Shown here in pieces: positions 16,596-25,898 of a DNA stretch of 64,000 nt; within the stretch, counting starts at the first letter, position 1; each line of letters begins with the position of its first letter. The notes under the pieces were generated by a model. It was not told where the DNA came from. It was given only the letters and a program-made list of their open reading frames with translations, and ran no database searches. A program made the translations under genes and the position numbers. The DNA comes from Peribacillus kribbensis DSM 17871 (GTDB lineage Bacteria > Bacillota > Bacilli > Bacillales > DSM-1321): the NCBI RefSeq assembly GCF_000430765.1, contig NZ_KE387239.1:1-64000 (forward strand). The letters are read 5' to 3'.

Positions 16596-17608
16596 TCATT
16601 TAAAATGCTGTACAATGATCCCGCGGCCATTTGCCGCACTTACTTCTGCATAAGCGCCATTTACAAAGGTGATCTGGGGAGGCATGTGGCCGCAGTCTAT
16701 GTCGTAGATAATGGGAAGTCCTAAGTCTTCCGCCATATCCTGATACACATCCACGATTGTGTAACCGTCCACTTCCTGAACTTCAGGGCTTCTGCCGAAC
16801 ATGAGACCTGCGCAGTTGTTGAACCAGCCGGCCAGCTTCATGTGAACGAGTGTCCGGCGCAGATCTGTGGAGGAAAGTCCGCAGTTTTCCAAATACCAAA
16901 TGATCGGTTCATTCACAATGAACTGCTTTTGGAAATAGGCAACATCTCCAAATGGAGTCCCGATGAGGTGCCGGATGATATCGATGCATCCGCCAAGGAG
17001 CCGGCCCTTTGTTTCAACAGCTTTGTCCGAAAGTGTCTTCCAATTCGTTTCTTCTGTTAAGTGAAAGACGCATGGCGTGGGATTGTTGTGCTGCCATCTT
17101 TTCTGATATTTTTCGGAGGAGGACTGGTGCACAGCTTCTCCTGGCCTTGTAGATAAAACTGTCTGCCACATGGCCGTAGTCTCGTCCGAATATTCTCCTC
17201 TTATATCCACTAAATTTGTCCCGTGTGCCGTAGCAATTCCGGTTTTTAAGGTAATGGCAAGATTAAGGCGCTCACATCTGAATACCCCAGCACCCATTTA
17301 TTTTTCATTGAATCAAATTGGATATGCTCCAATATTTCAATCAACAATTCCCCGCCCCAGGGAGGGATGATGATATCGATGTCAGGGTTCTGCATCATGC
17401 TCATGAACTCGTCAGCCCGGGTTTTGGCTGATGAAGACCTGGCCTTCTCCTGGCCCCAGGCCGTATCGCCGAAAACCACACTGAATCCTTTAGAGTTCAT
17501 AGAGCGCTCAGAGAGCGTAAGAAGATGGTGCAATTCAGCCGGCACACCTGATGAGGGGGCGGTCACACCTATTACTGCGCCTGCTTTTAAATGTGGATAT
17601 TGGATCAT
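16596..17608 (-). pseudogene. Frameshifted S66 LD-carboxypeptidase (LdcA/MccF type)
   Basis: Two minus-strand frames make one S66 peptidase of about 336 residues. The first has GAVIGVTAPSSGVPAELH, PPWGGELLIEIL and VLGYSDVSAL, with the nucleophile Ser in GYSDVS. One base is missing near 17268; restoring it gives ALNLAITLKTGIATAHGTNL and joins the second frame, which ends PIIYDIDCGHMPPQ and FVNGAYAEV. Family members trim the D-Ala from murein tetrapeptides or detoxify microcin-like peptides. The rest of the gene looks undamaged, so loss may be recent or an assembly error. Both flanks carry 20-bp arrays. Confidence 0.88.
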
Positions 17609-17699
17609 TTTGGTTCCTCCCTTTTTATTTATCCATTTTAAGGGAAGTTAGCTGCCAAGGGCTAGCTATTTTTGGAAAAATATTCATCCTGTGAGTTGT

Positions 17700-17812
17700 T
17701 TATGCAGGAATTCAACATGGTTATGCTGGATTATTTGAGGAAATGCAGGATAATCGAAATTTATGCAGGTTATTTTAGAATTATGCCGGATTATCGTATT
17801 TTATGCAGATGC
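17700..17812. repeat. 20-bp-period array of TTATGCAGGAT units (copy 2)
   Basis: Six units start at 17700, 17721, 17741, 17761, 17781 and 17801, each TTATGCAGG, AATGCAGG, TTATGCTGG or TTATGCCGG followed by about ten loosely conserved bases. The spacing is exactly 20 bases after the first unit. Same family as 7023-7115. Confidence 0.85.
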
Positions 17813-17837
17813 TCGCATTCCGGGCGGCCGCCTCTCC

Positions 17838-17865
17838 TTGACAGAAACACAAAATGGGACATAAT
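17838..17865 (+). promoter_or_regulatory. SigA promoter of fakB
   Basis: TTGACA at 17838-17843 and CATAAT at 17860-17865 are 16 bases apart, about 55 bases before the start codon. Confidence 0.65.
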
Positions 17866-17920
17866 GGGTTAGAATGATATGTTATAATGTGAGAAATTAA
17901 GATTAAGGCAGGTTTTTTGC

Positions 17921-18763
17921 ATGAAAACGGCTGTAGTAACAGACAGTACAGCATATATTGAGAAAGACATCCTGGAGAAATACAACATACATATGGTTCC
18001 GCTGAATGTGATATTCGGGAACGAGTCATACCGCGAAGAAGTGGATATTACGGCGGCAGAGTTTTATGAGGAAATCAAGAAGCAGGAAAAGCTGCCTACC
18101 ACCTCCCAGCCATCGATCGGAACGCTTGTGGAAAAGTATGAGGAGCTCGCAAAGGAGTATGATGCGGTCATCAGCATCCATCTTTCAAGCGGAATCAGCG
18201 GTACCTATCAGGGCTCGATTACGGCAGGCGATATGGTTGAGAACATCAAGGTGTATTCATTTGATTCCGAAATCAGCTGCATGGCACAAGGCTTTTTCGT
18301 GCTGGAAGCGGCGAAGATGGCCTTGGAAGGGGCAGAACCGGCTAAGATCCTGGATCGTCTCATGAAAATGAGAGAAGTTTCGGATGCCTATTTCATGGCG
18401 GATGATCTTTCACATCTGCAGCGCGGCGGCAGATTGAACAGCGCCCAGGCGATCATCGGCAGCCTACTTCAAATCAAGCCTCTATTAACCTTCGAAAACA
18501 AAATAATCGTCCCGTTTGAAAAAATCCGTACGCGAAAAAAAGCGCTCAAGCGGATTGAGGATCTCCTGCAGCAGGCCCAGACCGGGGAACCCATGCAGGC
18601 GGCCATCATCCATGCGAATCGGGAGGAAGAAGCCATTCAGTGGATGAATGAGCTGAAGCCCCGTTTTCCTCATGTCAAATTCTCCATTAGCTACTTTGGA
18701 CCGGTTATCGGGACTCATATTGGTGAGGGAGCATTAGGGATGGGCTGGTCCCGCAGATTTTAA
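17921..18763 (+). CDS. fakB: DegV family fatty-acid-binding protein (FakB)
   Basis: A 280-residue DegV protein. AVVTDSTAYIEKDIL, TTSQPSIGTL and SIHLSSGISGTYQGS are the fatty-acid-binding signatures, and LQRGGRLN follows. FakB presents a bound fatty acid to the kinase FakA, making acyl-phosphate for membrane lipid synthesis. The position between degSU and comF matches B. subtilis yviA (fakBA). It has its own promoter and terminator. Confidence 0.92.
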   Translation: MKTAVVTDSTAYIEKDILEKYNIHMVPLNVIFGNESYREEVDITAAEFYEEIKKQEKLPTTSQPSIGTLVEKYEELAKEYDAVISIHLSSGISGTYQGSITAGDMVENIKVYSFDSEISCMAQGFFVLEAAKMALEGAEPAKILDRLMKMREVSDAYFMADDLSHLQRGGRLNSAQAIIGSLLQIKPLLTFENKIIVPFEKIRTRKKALKRIEDLLQQAQTGEPMQAAIIHANREEEAIQWMNELKPRFPHVKFSISYFGPVIGTHIGEGALGMGWSRRF

Positions 18764-18778
18764 AAAGGAATTTCTTGA

Positions 18779-18811
18779 ATCGATGCCGAATAAGTAGGCA
18801 TCGATTTTTTT
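18779..18811 (+). terminator. fakB terminator
   Basis: ATCGATGCC and GGCATCGAT pair perfectly and are followed by seven T residues, just before the comFA ribosome site. Confidence 0.85.
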
Positions 18812-18823
18812 AGGAGGTGCTAG

Positions 18824-20221
18824 TTGAAAATTCATTTAAAACCCCTTATTCCCTTCTCTTTTTCCACTGAACTTCAAATCTATCTCACCGGCCGGGCCCT
18901 TCCCTATGATGAATTAACCGATTTCCACCCCATCCTTGAAAAACATATCACTTCTGGCTATGTTGGCTGGATGGACGGCCTCAGCCAAGGAACCTGCCAT
19001 CGTTGCGGCAATACTGAATCCCATTTATTCGGGGAAATGCCGTGCAGCCGCTGCGGTAAAACCTGTACCTACTGCCGCAAATGCATTATGATGGGCCGAG
19101 TGAATGCCTGCAGCAGGCTGCATGTCTGGACAGGGCCGCATTTAGAGTATCTTCTAAAAGAGGAGCCGCTGAAGTGGAGCGGAAAGCTTTCACCCCAGCA
19201 GGCCGAGGCTTCAAGAAAGGCCATAGAGGCTGTAAAAACCCATTCTATACTCCTAATCTGGGCTGTATGCGGTGCAGGAAAAACCGAAATCCTGTTTGAA
19301 GCAATAGCGGAAGCGATCCACACAGGGAAGCGGGTATGTCTGGCAGCTCCGAGAACGGATGTTGTGCTGGAGCTCGGTCCGAGGCTGAAAGCTGCCTTTC
19401 CCGGCATAGAAATCGCTGTTTTATACGGCGGCAGCGAGGACCGTCATCATCACGGCCAGCTCGTGATCAGCACCACGCATCAGCTGTACCGTTACCGAGA
19501 TGCATTTGACCTCATGATTATTGATGAAGTAGATGCCTTCCCCTTCTCTGGAGATCCTTCCCTTGAATACGCTGCACAAAAATCCCGCAGAGAAACATCC
19601 TCCCTCATCTACCTGACTGCGACTCCCTCCTCTGAATTCAAAGCTCGTGTTAAAAAAGGTGTGCTGGATGCTGCCATCATCCCGGCCCGCTATCACCGCC
19701 ATTCCATTCCGGTTCCAGAGCTGAGCTGGTGCGGAAACTGGGAGAAAAGTTTTGCCAAAAAGACCATCCCCAAGGCTGTTTCAAAATGGCTGGCCGAACG
19801 TCTTCAATTCTCCACCCCTTTTTTGCTGTTCTTCCCCAATATAAAAATCATGGAGGAGGCACTTCCTCTTTTTCAAAGGCTTCATCCTGACATCCAATAT
19901 GTTCATGCCGAAGACCCGAATCGGAAAGAAAAGGTCCAGTCTCTGCGGGAAAATAAAGTACCCGGCCTCCTCACAACGACCATCTTAGAGAGAGGAGTCA
20001 CCATCCCCCGGCTTGAAGCCGCAGTCCTGGGAACGGAAAAGCCCATTTTCACGGAAAGTGCACTGGTCCAGATTGCCGGCAGGGTCGGCCGAAGCGCAGA
20101 TCATCCAACGGGGAATATCTCCTTTTTTCATTATGGAAAAACAGAAGAAATGCTGGATGCTGTATCCCATATCAAACAAATGAATGCCGAAGCGAAAAGG
20201 AGGGATTTGATTGTGGAATAA
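18824..20221 (+). CDS. comFA: Competence DNA-uptake helicase ComFA
   Basis: A 465-residue DEAD-box ATPase needed to pull single-stranded DNA into the cell. A zinc-binding Cys cluster (CHRCG, CSRCGKTC, CRKC) occupies residues 58-88. Walker A is AVCGAGKTE (about 147-155) and Walker B is MIIDEVDAFPF; STTHQLYRYR and LTATPSSEF are motifs of the family. The start is TTG behind TAGGAGGTG. comFC overlaps its end. I saw no ComK box upstream. Confidence 0.95.
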   Translation: MKIHLKPLIPFSFSTELQIYLTGRALPYDELTDFHPILEKHITSGYVGWMDGLSQGTCHRCGNTESHLFGEMPCSRCGKTCTYCRKCIMMGRVNACSRLHVWTGPHLEYLLKEEPLKWSGKLSPQQAEASRKAIEAVKTHSILLIWAVCGAGKTEILFEAIAEAIHTGKRVCLAAPRTDVVLELGPRLKAAFPGIEIAVLYGGSEDRHHHGQLVISTTHQLYRYRDAFDLMIIDEVDAFPFSGDPSLEYAAQKSRRETSSLIYLTATPSSEFKARVKKGVLDAAIIPARYHRHSIPVPELSWCGNWEKSFAKKTIPKAVSKWLAERLQFSTPFLLFFPNIKIMEEALPLFQRLHPDIQYVHAEDPNRKEKVQSLRENKVPGLLTTTILERGVTIPRLEAAVLGTEKPIFTESALVQIAGRVGRSADHPTGNISFFHYGKTEEMLDAVSHIKQMNAEAKRRDLIVE

Positions 20222-20903
20222 GAGCTACTGCCTCTACTGTGAGCTGCCGCTGGAAGAGGAGACCACTTGGAAATCTCTTTTCCTAGGCGATGAGAAGAAA
20301 AATGAGTTCTGCACGGAATGCCTTATGAAACTCCAAGCTATTGAAGGGAAGCGATGCAAAATCTGCAGCAGACCTCAGGATGAGGAAGGAATCTGCAGGG
20401 ACTGCCAGCGCTGGGAGGAAGATCCGGCCTGGCAGGGCGTGTTAAGCAGGAATCTTTCCCTCTATACTTATAATGAATTTCTCAAGGAGCTTATGGCGAG
20501 ATACAAATACAGAGGGGATTATATCTTGATTTTCGGCTTTAAAAAGCAGCTGAAAAAGATTCTTGCAGAAGTGACATTCGATTTGGCCGTACCCATTCCG
20601 CTTAGTAAAGAGCGTTTGTTTGAAAGAGGCTTTAATCAGTCGGAAGCAGGTCTCGCGGCTATGGATCTCCGGCCAATATATGCCCTCAAGCGGAAGCATT
20701 CTGAAAAGCAATCCAAGAAATCCAGGGAGGAGCGCATCCATTTAGAGGAGGTATTTCTCCCAACTGAAGAGGATATATCGGGAAAAAATATTCTTCTTTT
20801 TGACGACATTTATACAACAGGCTCTACCTTAAGGCATGCGGGTAGGGTGCTGAAAGAGTCTGGTGCGCTGCAGATAAGCTCCATCACCATAGCCAGAAGC
20901 TAA
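20211..20903 (+). CDS. comFC: Competence protein ComFC (PRTase-like)
   Basis: A 230-residue protein with an N-terminal zinc-finger-like region (CLYCELP, CTECL, CKICSRP, CRDCQRW) and a phosphoribosyltransferase fold ending in LLFDDIYTTGST. It acts with ComFA in transformation. The TTG start at 20211 overlaps the comFA stop by 11 bases. B. subtilis has comFB between the two; here it is absent. Confidence 0.93.
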   Translation: MWNKSYCLYCELPLEEETTWKSLFLGDEKKNEFCTECLMKLQAIEGKRCKICSRPQDEEGICRDCQRWEEDPAWQGVLSRNLSLYTYNEFLKELMARYKYRGDYILIFGFKKQLKKILAEVTFDLAVPIPLSKERLFERGFNQSEAGLAAMDLRPIYALKRKHSEKQSKKSREERIHLEEVFLPTEEDISGKNILLFDDIYTTGSTLRHAGRVLKESGALQISSITIARS

Positions 20904-20927
20904 AATGTTTCCGTTTTCTGCCGATAA
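20901..20927 (+). promoter_or_regulatory. SigD promoter of yvyF
   Basis: TAAA (20901-20904), 15 bases, then GCCGATAA (20920-20927) nearly equals the SigD consensus TAAA-N15-GCCGATAT. It overlaps the comFC stop codon. Confidence 0.85.
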
Positions 20928-20953
20928 TGAAAATAAAAAGGAAGTAAAAACAT

Positions 20954-21355
20954 ATGGCTGAATTAATGAATTGCCCGGCTTGCGGCTCCCTTTTCGTGAA
21001 AAATAGCGTCCGGGATGTCTGTGAGAAATGCTACAAAGAAGAACAAAAAGAATTCGACAAAGTCTACCATTACATCCGAAAAAGAGAAAACCGTACTGCG
21101 ACCATCGATCAGGTGATTGAAAATACGGGGGTCGAAGAAGAGCTTCTCTTAAAATTTATCCGAACAGGCAGGCTGAATCTGGCACAGTTTCCGAATCTCG
21201 GCTATCCCTGTGCGAAATGCGGCACCTTGATCAGAGAAGGGAAGCTGTGTACAAGCTGTAATAAAGATCTTAAAGGGCAGCTGGAGAGTTTGGCGAAAGA
21301 AGAGGGCGGAAGTCAGAAGGACCAGCCTCGTAATACGTTCTTTATCAAAAAGTGA
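20954..21355 (+). CDS. yvyF: Flagellar operon protein YvyF
   Basis: A 133-residue protein found at the head of Bacillus late flagellar genes. It has two zinc-ribbon-like Cys pairs, MNCPACGSLFVKNSVRDVCE KCY near the N-terminus and CAKCGTLIREGKLCTSCN near the C-terminus. Between them ATIDQVIENTGVEEELLLKF resembles a helix-turn-helix. Its role is unproven. A strong SigD promoter precedes it and a terminator follows. Confidence 0.9.
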   Translation: MAELMNCPACGSLFVKNSVRDVCEKCYKEEQKEFDKVYHYIRKRENRTATIDQVIENTGVEEELLLKFIRTGRLNLAQFPNLGYPCAKCGTLIREGKLCTSCNKDLKGQLESLAKEEGGSQKDQPRNTFFIKK

Positions 21356-21382
21356 TATCTGCCTATGCAGATATTTTTTTTT
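21355..21382 (+). terminator. Terminator between yvyF and flgM
   Basis: ATATCTGC and GCAGATAT pair around four bases and are followed by a run of T residues. Confidence 0.8.
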
Positions 21383-21464
21383 GAAAAGGAGCCCTTTTTC
21401 CTCAAAATTCTGGAAAAAGTAACAAACCTGCAAAAATTGTCAATAAAAAGTAACACTGAATAAT

Positions 21465-21491
21465 TTAATATTGCGCAGTCCCTTCCGATAG
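21465..21491 (+). promoter_or_regulatory. SigD-like promoter of flgM
   Basis: TTAA (21465-21468), 15 bases, then TCCGATAG (21484-21491). The flagellin and flaG promoters have the same TCCGATA form. Confidence 0.7.
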
Positions 21492-21536
21492 AATAGATAG
21501 GGAGAAAAAAAGTCGGTTGAAAGCGAGGATATGAGA

Positions 21537-21800
21537 ATGAAAATCAACCATATTAGTCCAGCTGGAATGAATCCTTATCAGCGTCAGCTAAACAAGACTG
21601 ATGAAGTAAAACAGAGTTCACTTAAAGCCGATAAAGTAGAAATTTCTACGGCTGCCAAGGACTTGCGGCAGACATCCCAGATTCCTGCACAGCGAGAAGC
21701 GAAGGTACAGGAGCTTAAAGAACAGATTAAAAATGGAACATACAAGCTGGATGCGGCTGAAACAGCCAAGAGCATCCTAAAGTATTATCAAAATAAATAA
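21537..21800 (+). CDS. flgM: Anti-SigD factor FlgM
   Basis: An 87-residue anti-sigma factor that holds SigD inactive until the hook is complete. MKINHISPAGMNPYQRQLNK is the conserved N-terminus; VEISTAAKDL and KVQELKEQIKNGTYKLD form the sigma-binding helices. The ATG at 21537 is preferred over 21531 because GCGAGGA is then seven bases upstream and the family starts MKIN. It heads flgM-flgN-flgK-flgL. Confidence 0.93.
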   Translation: MKINHISPAGMNPYQRQLNKTDEVKQSSLKADKVEISTAAKDLRQTSQIPAQREAKVQELKEQIKNGTYKLDAAETAKSILKYYQNK

Positions 21801-21820
21801 AGAAGCCAAGGGGGAGCAGC

Positions 21821-22315
21821 ATGCCTGCCCAAAACATCATTTCAGCTATGGCAAAGCTCCTAAAGCTCCACAAAAGCTTATTGGATCTGGCCCGGCAGAA
21901 GACGGAAATTGTTAAACAAGGATCCATGGAGGAGCTCAACAGGATCATGATCGATGAGCAGAAGCACGTCAAGGCGATCACAGTCGTTGAGGCTGAAAGA
22001 GAACAGGCTGTCGCCATGTTTCTAGCGGCGCAGGGCTCCTATCACCTTCAGCCCTCTTTGGCTGCCTGCCTGGAGTTTGCGGCTGAAGAGGAAAGAACTC
22101 AGTTTATTACACTGAGAGAAGACTTGAAAGCCCTCGTCTATGAGCTGAAGGACGCCAATTTCCTGAATCAGCAGCTCATTTACCAATCCCTTCAATTCAT
22201 TAATATGTCCCTGGATATGGTAAGGCCGAGACCGCAGGCGTTCAACTATGAAAGACCTATGGCGGCAGGGGCGGCTTCAGCTGCCCCGCGGTCCTACTTT
22301 AATTCAAAAGCGTAA
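21821..22315 (+). CDS. flgN: FlgN family flagellar export chaperone
   Basis: A 164-residue, mostly alpha-helical protein (LLKLHKSLLDLARQKTEIVK, IMIDEQKHVKAITVVEAERE). It corresponds to B. subtilis yvyG and is expected to keep FlgK and FlgL unfolded for export. The ribosome site is AAGGGGGAGCAGC. It stands 20 bases after flgM and 36 before flgK. Confidence 0.9.
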   Translation: MPAQNIISAMAKLLKLHKSLLDLARQKTEIVKQGSMEELNRIMIDEQKHVKAITVVEAEREQAVAMFLAAQGSYHLQPSLAACLEFAAEEERTQFITLREDLKALVYELKDANFLNQQLIYQSLQFINMSLDMVRPRPQAFNYERPMAAGAASAAPRSYFNSKA

Positions 22316-22351
22316 GATAAAGAGAAACACCGATAACGGAGGAAGCATCTT

Positions 22352-23920
22352 ATGGTTTCAACTTTTCATGGCTTAGAAGTGGCCAAGCGGGGAATGACCA
22401 CCCAGCAGAATGCCCTGTATGTTACAGGCAATAATATATCCAATGCGAGCACTCCCGGCTATTCACGACAGCGGGTTAATTTTGAACAAACCGAGGCTTT
22501 CCCAGCACCAGGTATGAACCGTCCGCAAATTCCGGGACAAATGGGGACAGGGGTAAAGGCGGGAAGCATAGAACGCATCCGCGAGGGCTTTCTGGATGTG
22601 CAGTACCGGGGTGAATCTAACAAACTAGGCTACTGGCAGTCAAGGTCGGACTCTCTGCAAAAGATGGAAGAAATCATGAATGAGCCTTCTGATGCAGGAA
22701 TATCCGCAGTTATGGATCAGTTCTGGCAGTCGCTTCAGGATTTATCTGTAAATCCCGGCAACTCCGGCGCTCGTTCCGTAGTAAGGCAGCGCGGGATTGC
22801 AGTGGCTGAAACCTTTAACTATGTCAGTAATTCACTAAAGTCTGTTCAATCAGATTTGAAGCATGAGACAGATGTAACAGTTACAAGCATTAATTCATTG
22901 TTATCCCAAATAAATCAACTGAATCAAAATATTGCACAGGTTGAACCGCACGGAATGCTGCCCAATGATTTATATGATCAGCGGGACCTCCTGGTGGACC
23001 AGTTATCATCATTGGTTCCAATTAATGTAAAGACAGAACCGGTAGGCGGACTGCCTGCAACCAGACCGGATGGATCATCGATGGCCTTGGGAAAATATAC
23101 AATCGAATTGGTTACCCCTTCTGGAAATGTTACGCTGGTAGATGGTACTGCTAATAGTGCAAACGAACTGCAGGTCAACGAAGATAATACGACTAAGTTA
23201 GCTGCAAGTATTACAATCGGCGTTCGTGACCAGGCGACAAATACAGTAACAGGTACAGCAGTAAATGTCAGTCAGTTCTCCAGTACGGGGAAACTTCGCA
23301 GCTTGATAGATGCATCTGGGTATATGGATGGGAGCACCAAAAAGGGAATTTATCCTGAAATGCTGGATAAGCTTGATCAGATGGCTTTTTCATTCGCAAC
23401 TGAATTTAATAAACAGCATCTGGAAGGCTATGACGTGGATGGCATCAAGGCTAACCCGCCTGTAAAAACCACAAATTCCTTTTTTGATATCGGTACGACT
23501 GCTGCAGATGCTGCGAGCAGTATAAAAATTGACTCTTCGATCATGACATCTCTTGACAATATAGCGGCAGCCTCGACTCCCAGCTTAGGTGATGGCAGCA
23601 ATGCGGTTCTGCTGGCTAAAGTGAAAAACACGGAGGGATCCATACCAGGACAGTCTGGAACGATTCAAAGCTATTATGAAGGTATGATCGGCGGCATGGC
23701 TGTTCAGTCCCAGGAAGCCCAAAGAATGACAGCAAACAGCGAGGTACTTCAGCAGTCAGTAGATGAACGCAGACAGTCGGTCAGCAGTGTCTCGCTGGAT
23801 GAAGAAATGACAAACATGATCAAATTCCAGCAGGCCTATAACGCATCTGCACGAATGATAAATATAGTTGATGAAATGCTCGATAAAATCATCAACGGCA
23901 TGGGCACTGGTGGAAGGTAA
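22352..23920 (+). CDS. flgK: Flagellar hook-associated protein 1, FlgK
   Basis: A 522-residue junction protein between hook and filament. STFHGLEVAKRGMTTQQNAL and NNISNASTPGYSRQRVNFEQ form the rod/hook N-terminal motif, and SVSLDEEMTNMIKFQQAYNA with INIVDEMLDKIING the C-terminal coiled coil. The central region is variable. Preceded by a GGAGG site. Confidence 0.96.
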   Translation: MVSTFHGLEVAKRGMTTQQNALYVTGNNISNASTPGYSRQRVNFEQTEAFPAPGMNRPQIPGQMGTGVKAGSIERIREGFLDVQYRGESNKLGYWQSRSDSLQKMEEIMNEPSDAGISAVMDQFWQSLQDLSVNPGNSGARSVVRQRGIAVAETFNYVSNSLKSVQSDLKHETDVTVTSINSLLSQINQLNQNIAQVEPHGMLPNDLYDQRDLLVDQLSSLVPINVKTEPVGGLPATRPDGSSMALGKYTIELVTPSGNVTLVDGTANSANELQVNEDNTTKLAASITIGVRDQATNTVTGTAVNVSQFSSTGKLRSLIDASGYMDGSTKKGIYPEMLDKLDQMAFSFATEFNKQHLEGYDVDGIKANPPVKTTNSFFDIGTTAADAASSIKIDSSIMTSLDNIAAASTPSLGDGSNAVLLAKVKNTEGSIPGQSGTIQSYYEGMIGGMAVQSQEAQRMTANSEVLQQSVDERRQSVSSVSLDEEMTNMIKFQQAYNASARMINIVDEMLDKIINGMGTGGR

Positions 23921-23932
23921 GGTGAAAAATAA

Positions 23933-24817
23933 ATGCGTGTAACACAAAATATGCTGGCAAACTCATCGTTAAAGCATATCAGCGAAAGCTACAGAAGGTT
24001 GGATAAATATTCAGATCAGTTGTCGACCGGTAAGAAAATAACCCGGCCGTCGGATGATCCGGTGGTGGCAATGAAGGGGATGTTTTATCGGACTAACTTA
24101 ACAGAGGTAAATCAGTATCAGAGGAACCTCTCTGAGCTGAGCCTCTGGATGGATAACTCAGATTCGAGTCTGGATCAGGCTAATTCCTCGCTTCAGCGGA
24201 TGAGAGAACTATTGCTTCAGGCTAAAAATGGAACAAATACAGCTGATGAACGGACGGCGATCGCAACTGAAATGGACCAATTAAAGCAGGATCTGGCTTC
24301 TGTTGCGAATACAAAGGTTGGCGACAAATACATTTTTAATGGTACGGACATTGATAATCCTCCAGTTTCAATAGATAGTTCAACCGGACAGGTTACTGTA
24401 AAAACGAATAATAATGATTTTAATGTGGAAGTCGGCCCTAATGTCAAATTAAGGGCAAACATCCATCCGGGAAATATTTTCTCTGCTGCGATGTTTAGCG
24501 ACATTGAGAATATTATATCTGATTTGAAATCGGATAACATAACAAACCTTGATGCATCGTTAACAAAGCTCGATACACATCTCGATAATCTATCTGCGGA
24601 GCGCTCAGATCTTGGTGCACGATCCAACCGTTTAGATATGATCAGTTCGAGATTGGACAGCCAGGAGGTTTTCGCTAATCAGGTGATTTCTGATAATGAG
24701 GATGCAGATATTGAGAAGGTCATCACCGATTTAAAAACTCAGGAAAGTGTCCATCGAGCTGCATTAAGTGTTGGTGCCCAGATTATCCAACCAACACTAA
24801 TGGATTTCTTAAAGTAA
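23933..24817 (+). CDS. flgL: Flagellar hook-associated protein 3, FlgL
   Basis: A 294-residue protein with flagellin-like ends: MRVTQNMLANSSLKHISESY and LSTGKKITRPSDDPV at the N-terminus and SVGAQIIQPTLMDFLK at the C-terminus. It joins FlgK to the flagellin filament. It begins 12 bases after flgK and ends at a terminator. Confidence 0.96.
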   Translation: MRVTQNMLANSSLKHISESYRRLDKYSDQLSTGKKITRPSDDPVVAMKGMFYRTNLTEVNQYQRNLSELSLWMDNSDSSLDQANSSLQRMRELLLQAKNGTNTADERTAIATEMDQLKQDLASVANTKVGDKYIFNGTDIDNPPVSIDSSTGQVTVKTNNNDFNVEVGPNVKLRANIHPGNIFSAAMFSDIENIISDLKSDNITNLDASLTKLDTHLDNLSAERSDLGARSNRLDMISSRLDSQEVFANQVISDNEDADIEKVITDLKTQESVHRAALSVGAQIIQPTLMDFLK

Positions 24818-24846
24818 AAAGGCTATTCATATGAATAGCTTTTTTG
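24816..24846 (+). terminator. flgL terminator
   Basis: GCTATTCATATGAATAGC is a perfect palindromic hairpin flanked by A and T runs. Confidence 0.8.
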
Positions 24847-24874
24847 TAATTATAGGAATAGAGGAGTGCTTTAA

Positions 24875-25444
24875 ATGAACATTCCACAAATTAGACTGGA
24901 AACAACAAGAGGCCAGATTGAACTAAATACTCTTAAACCGGTTCAATCTATTGAGCAGCCGTCGGCTGATCTCAGCATTGAACAGCCCAAGGCAGAACTG
25001 GAAATCGAAACAACACCAGGCAAATTATCCATGGACCAATCAAAGGCAAGGGAAGATGTTGATTTAAAAAGCATTTTTAGAAGGACGGAAGAGTTCGCCC
25101 AGCAGGGATATGAAGATTGGCTGAATGGCCTGGCACGAGTGGCAAGTGACGGGGATGAATTGATGATGATTGAGAACGGCTTTCATGCACTTCCTGAGCA
25201 GGCTAAGCGGAACAGCGAAAGTCCTCAATACGATTTTAATATAGGCTTTGTTCCTTCTGCCGGCAGTGTGAAGATCCATTATGAGCCTGCCGCAGTCAGG
25301 ATAGAGGCTGCGCCCCAAAAGCCAAGAATCGATGTAAACATAAACAGGCCTATCCATACGTACACTCCTGGAAAAACAGAAATCAGTTTGAAGCAATATC
25401 CAGAGCTAAAAATAGATTTTACGACTTTCGATAAAAAATACTAA
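24875..25444 (+). CDS. yviE: YviE (DUF6470) flagellar-region protein
   Basis: A 189-residue protein matching B. subtilis yviE by position and form. The N-terminal part has PQIRLETTRGQIELNTLKPV and the repeated SIEQPxAxLxIE pattern (residues 25-50), then a helical centre. No signal peptide is seen and the function is unknown. It sits 12 bases upstream of fliW. Confidence 0.88.
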   Translation: MNIPQIRLETTRGQIELNTLKPVQSIEQPSADLSIEQPKAELEIETTPGKLSMDQSKAREDVDLKSIFRRTEEFAQQGYEDWLNGLARVASDGDELMMIENGFHALPEQAKRNSESPQYDFNIGFVPSAGSVKIHYEPAAVRIEAAPQKPRIDVNINRPIHTYTPGKTEISLKQYPELKIDFTTFDKKY

Positions 25445-25456
25445 GGAGAGTCTTTT

Positions 25457-25891
25457 ATGCTAATCAAAACGAAATATCATCAAGAAGTAGAAATAAATGA
25501 ACGGGAAATTATACAGTTTGAAGAGGGGATCCCAGGGTTTATTGAAGAAAAAAAGTTCGTCTTTCTACCTCTTAATGATGAGTTATTTGTTTTACAATCT
25601 ACGAATGAAAAGAACATTGCTTTCGTAACTATCAATCCATTTACAATCCAGAAAGATTATGAATTCTCATTAGATGATAATACAATTGAACAATTGAAGA
25701 TCGATGCAGCAGAAGATGTAACCGTATATTCGATCATGTCTGTAAGGGACCCATTTAATACATCTACCATTAATTTGGCTGCGCCTGTTGTGATTAACTA
25801 TAAAGCCAGACTCGGAAAACAGGTAATCCTGGAAAAAGCTGATTATTCTATCAGAACACCATTACTGCCGGCTGCAGAACAAAAGGGGTGA
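25457..25891 (+). CDS. fliW: Flagellar assembly factor FliW
   Basis: A 144-residue protein with [20 protein letters not shown] and [13 protein letters not shown], both typical of FliW. It binds flagellin and antagonises CsrA, so free flagellin shuts off its own translation. It lies seven bases upstream of csrA, and the hag leader carries the CsrA target. Confidence 0.95.
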   Translation: MLIKTKYHQEVEINEREIIQFEEGIPGFIEEKKFVFLPLNDELFVLQSTNEKNIAFVTINPFTIQKDYEFSLDDNTIEQLKIDAAEDVTVYSIMSVRDPFNTSTINLAAPVVINYKARLGKQVILEKADYSIRTPLLPAAEQKG

Positions 25892-25898
25892 AGCTCAG

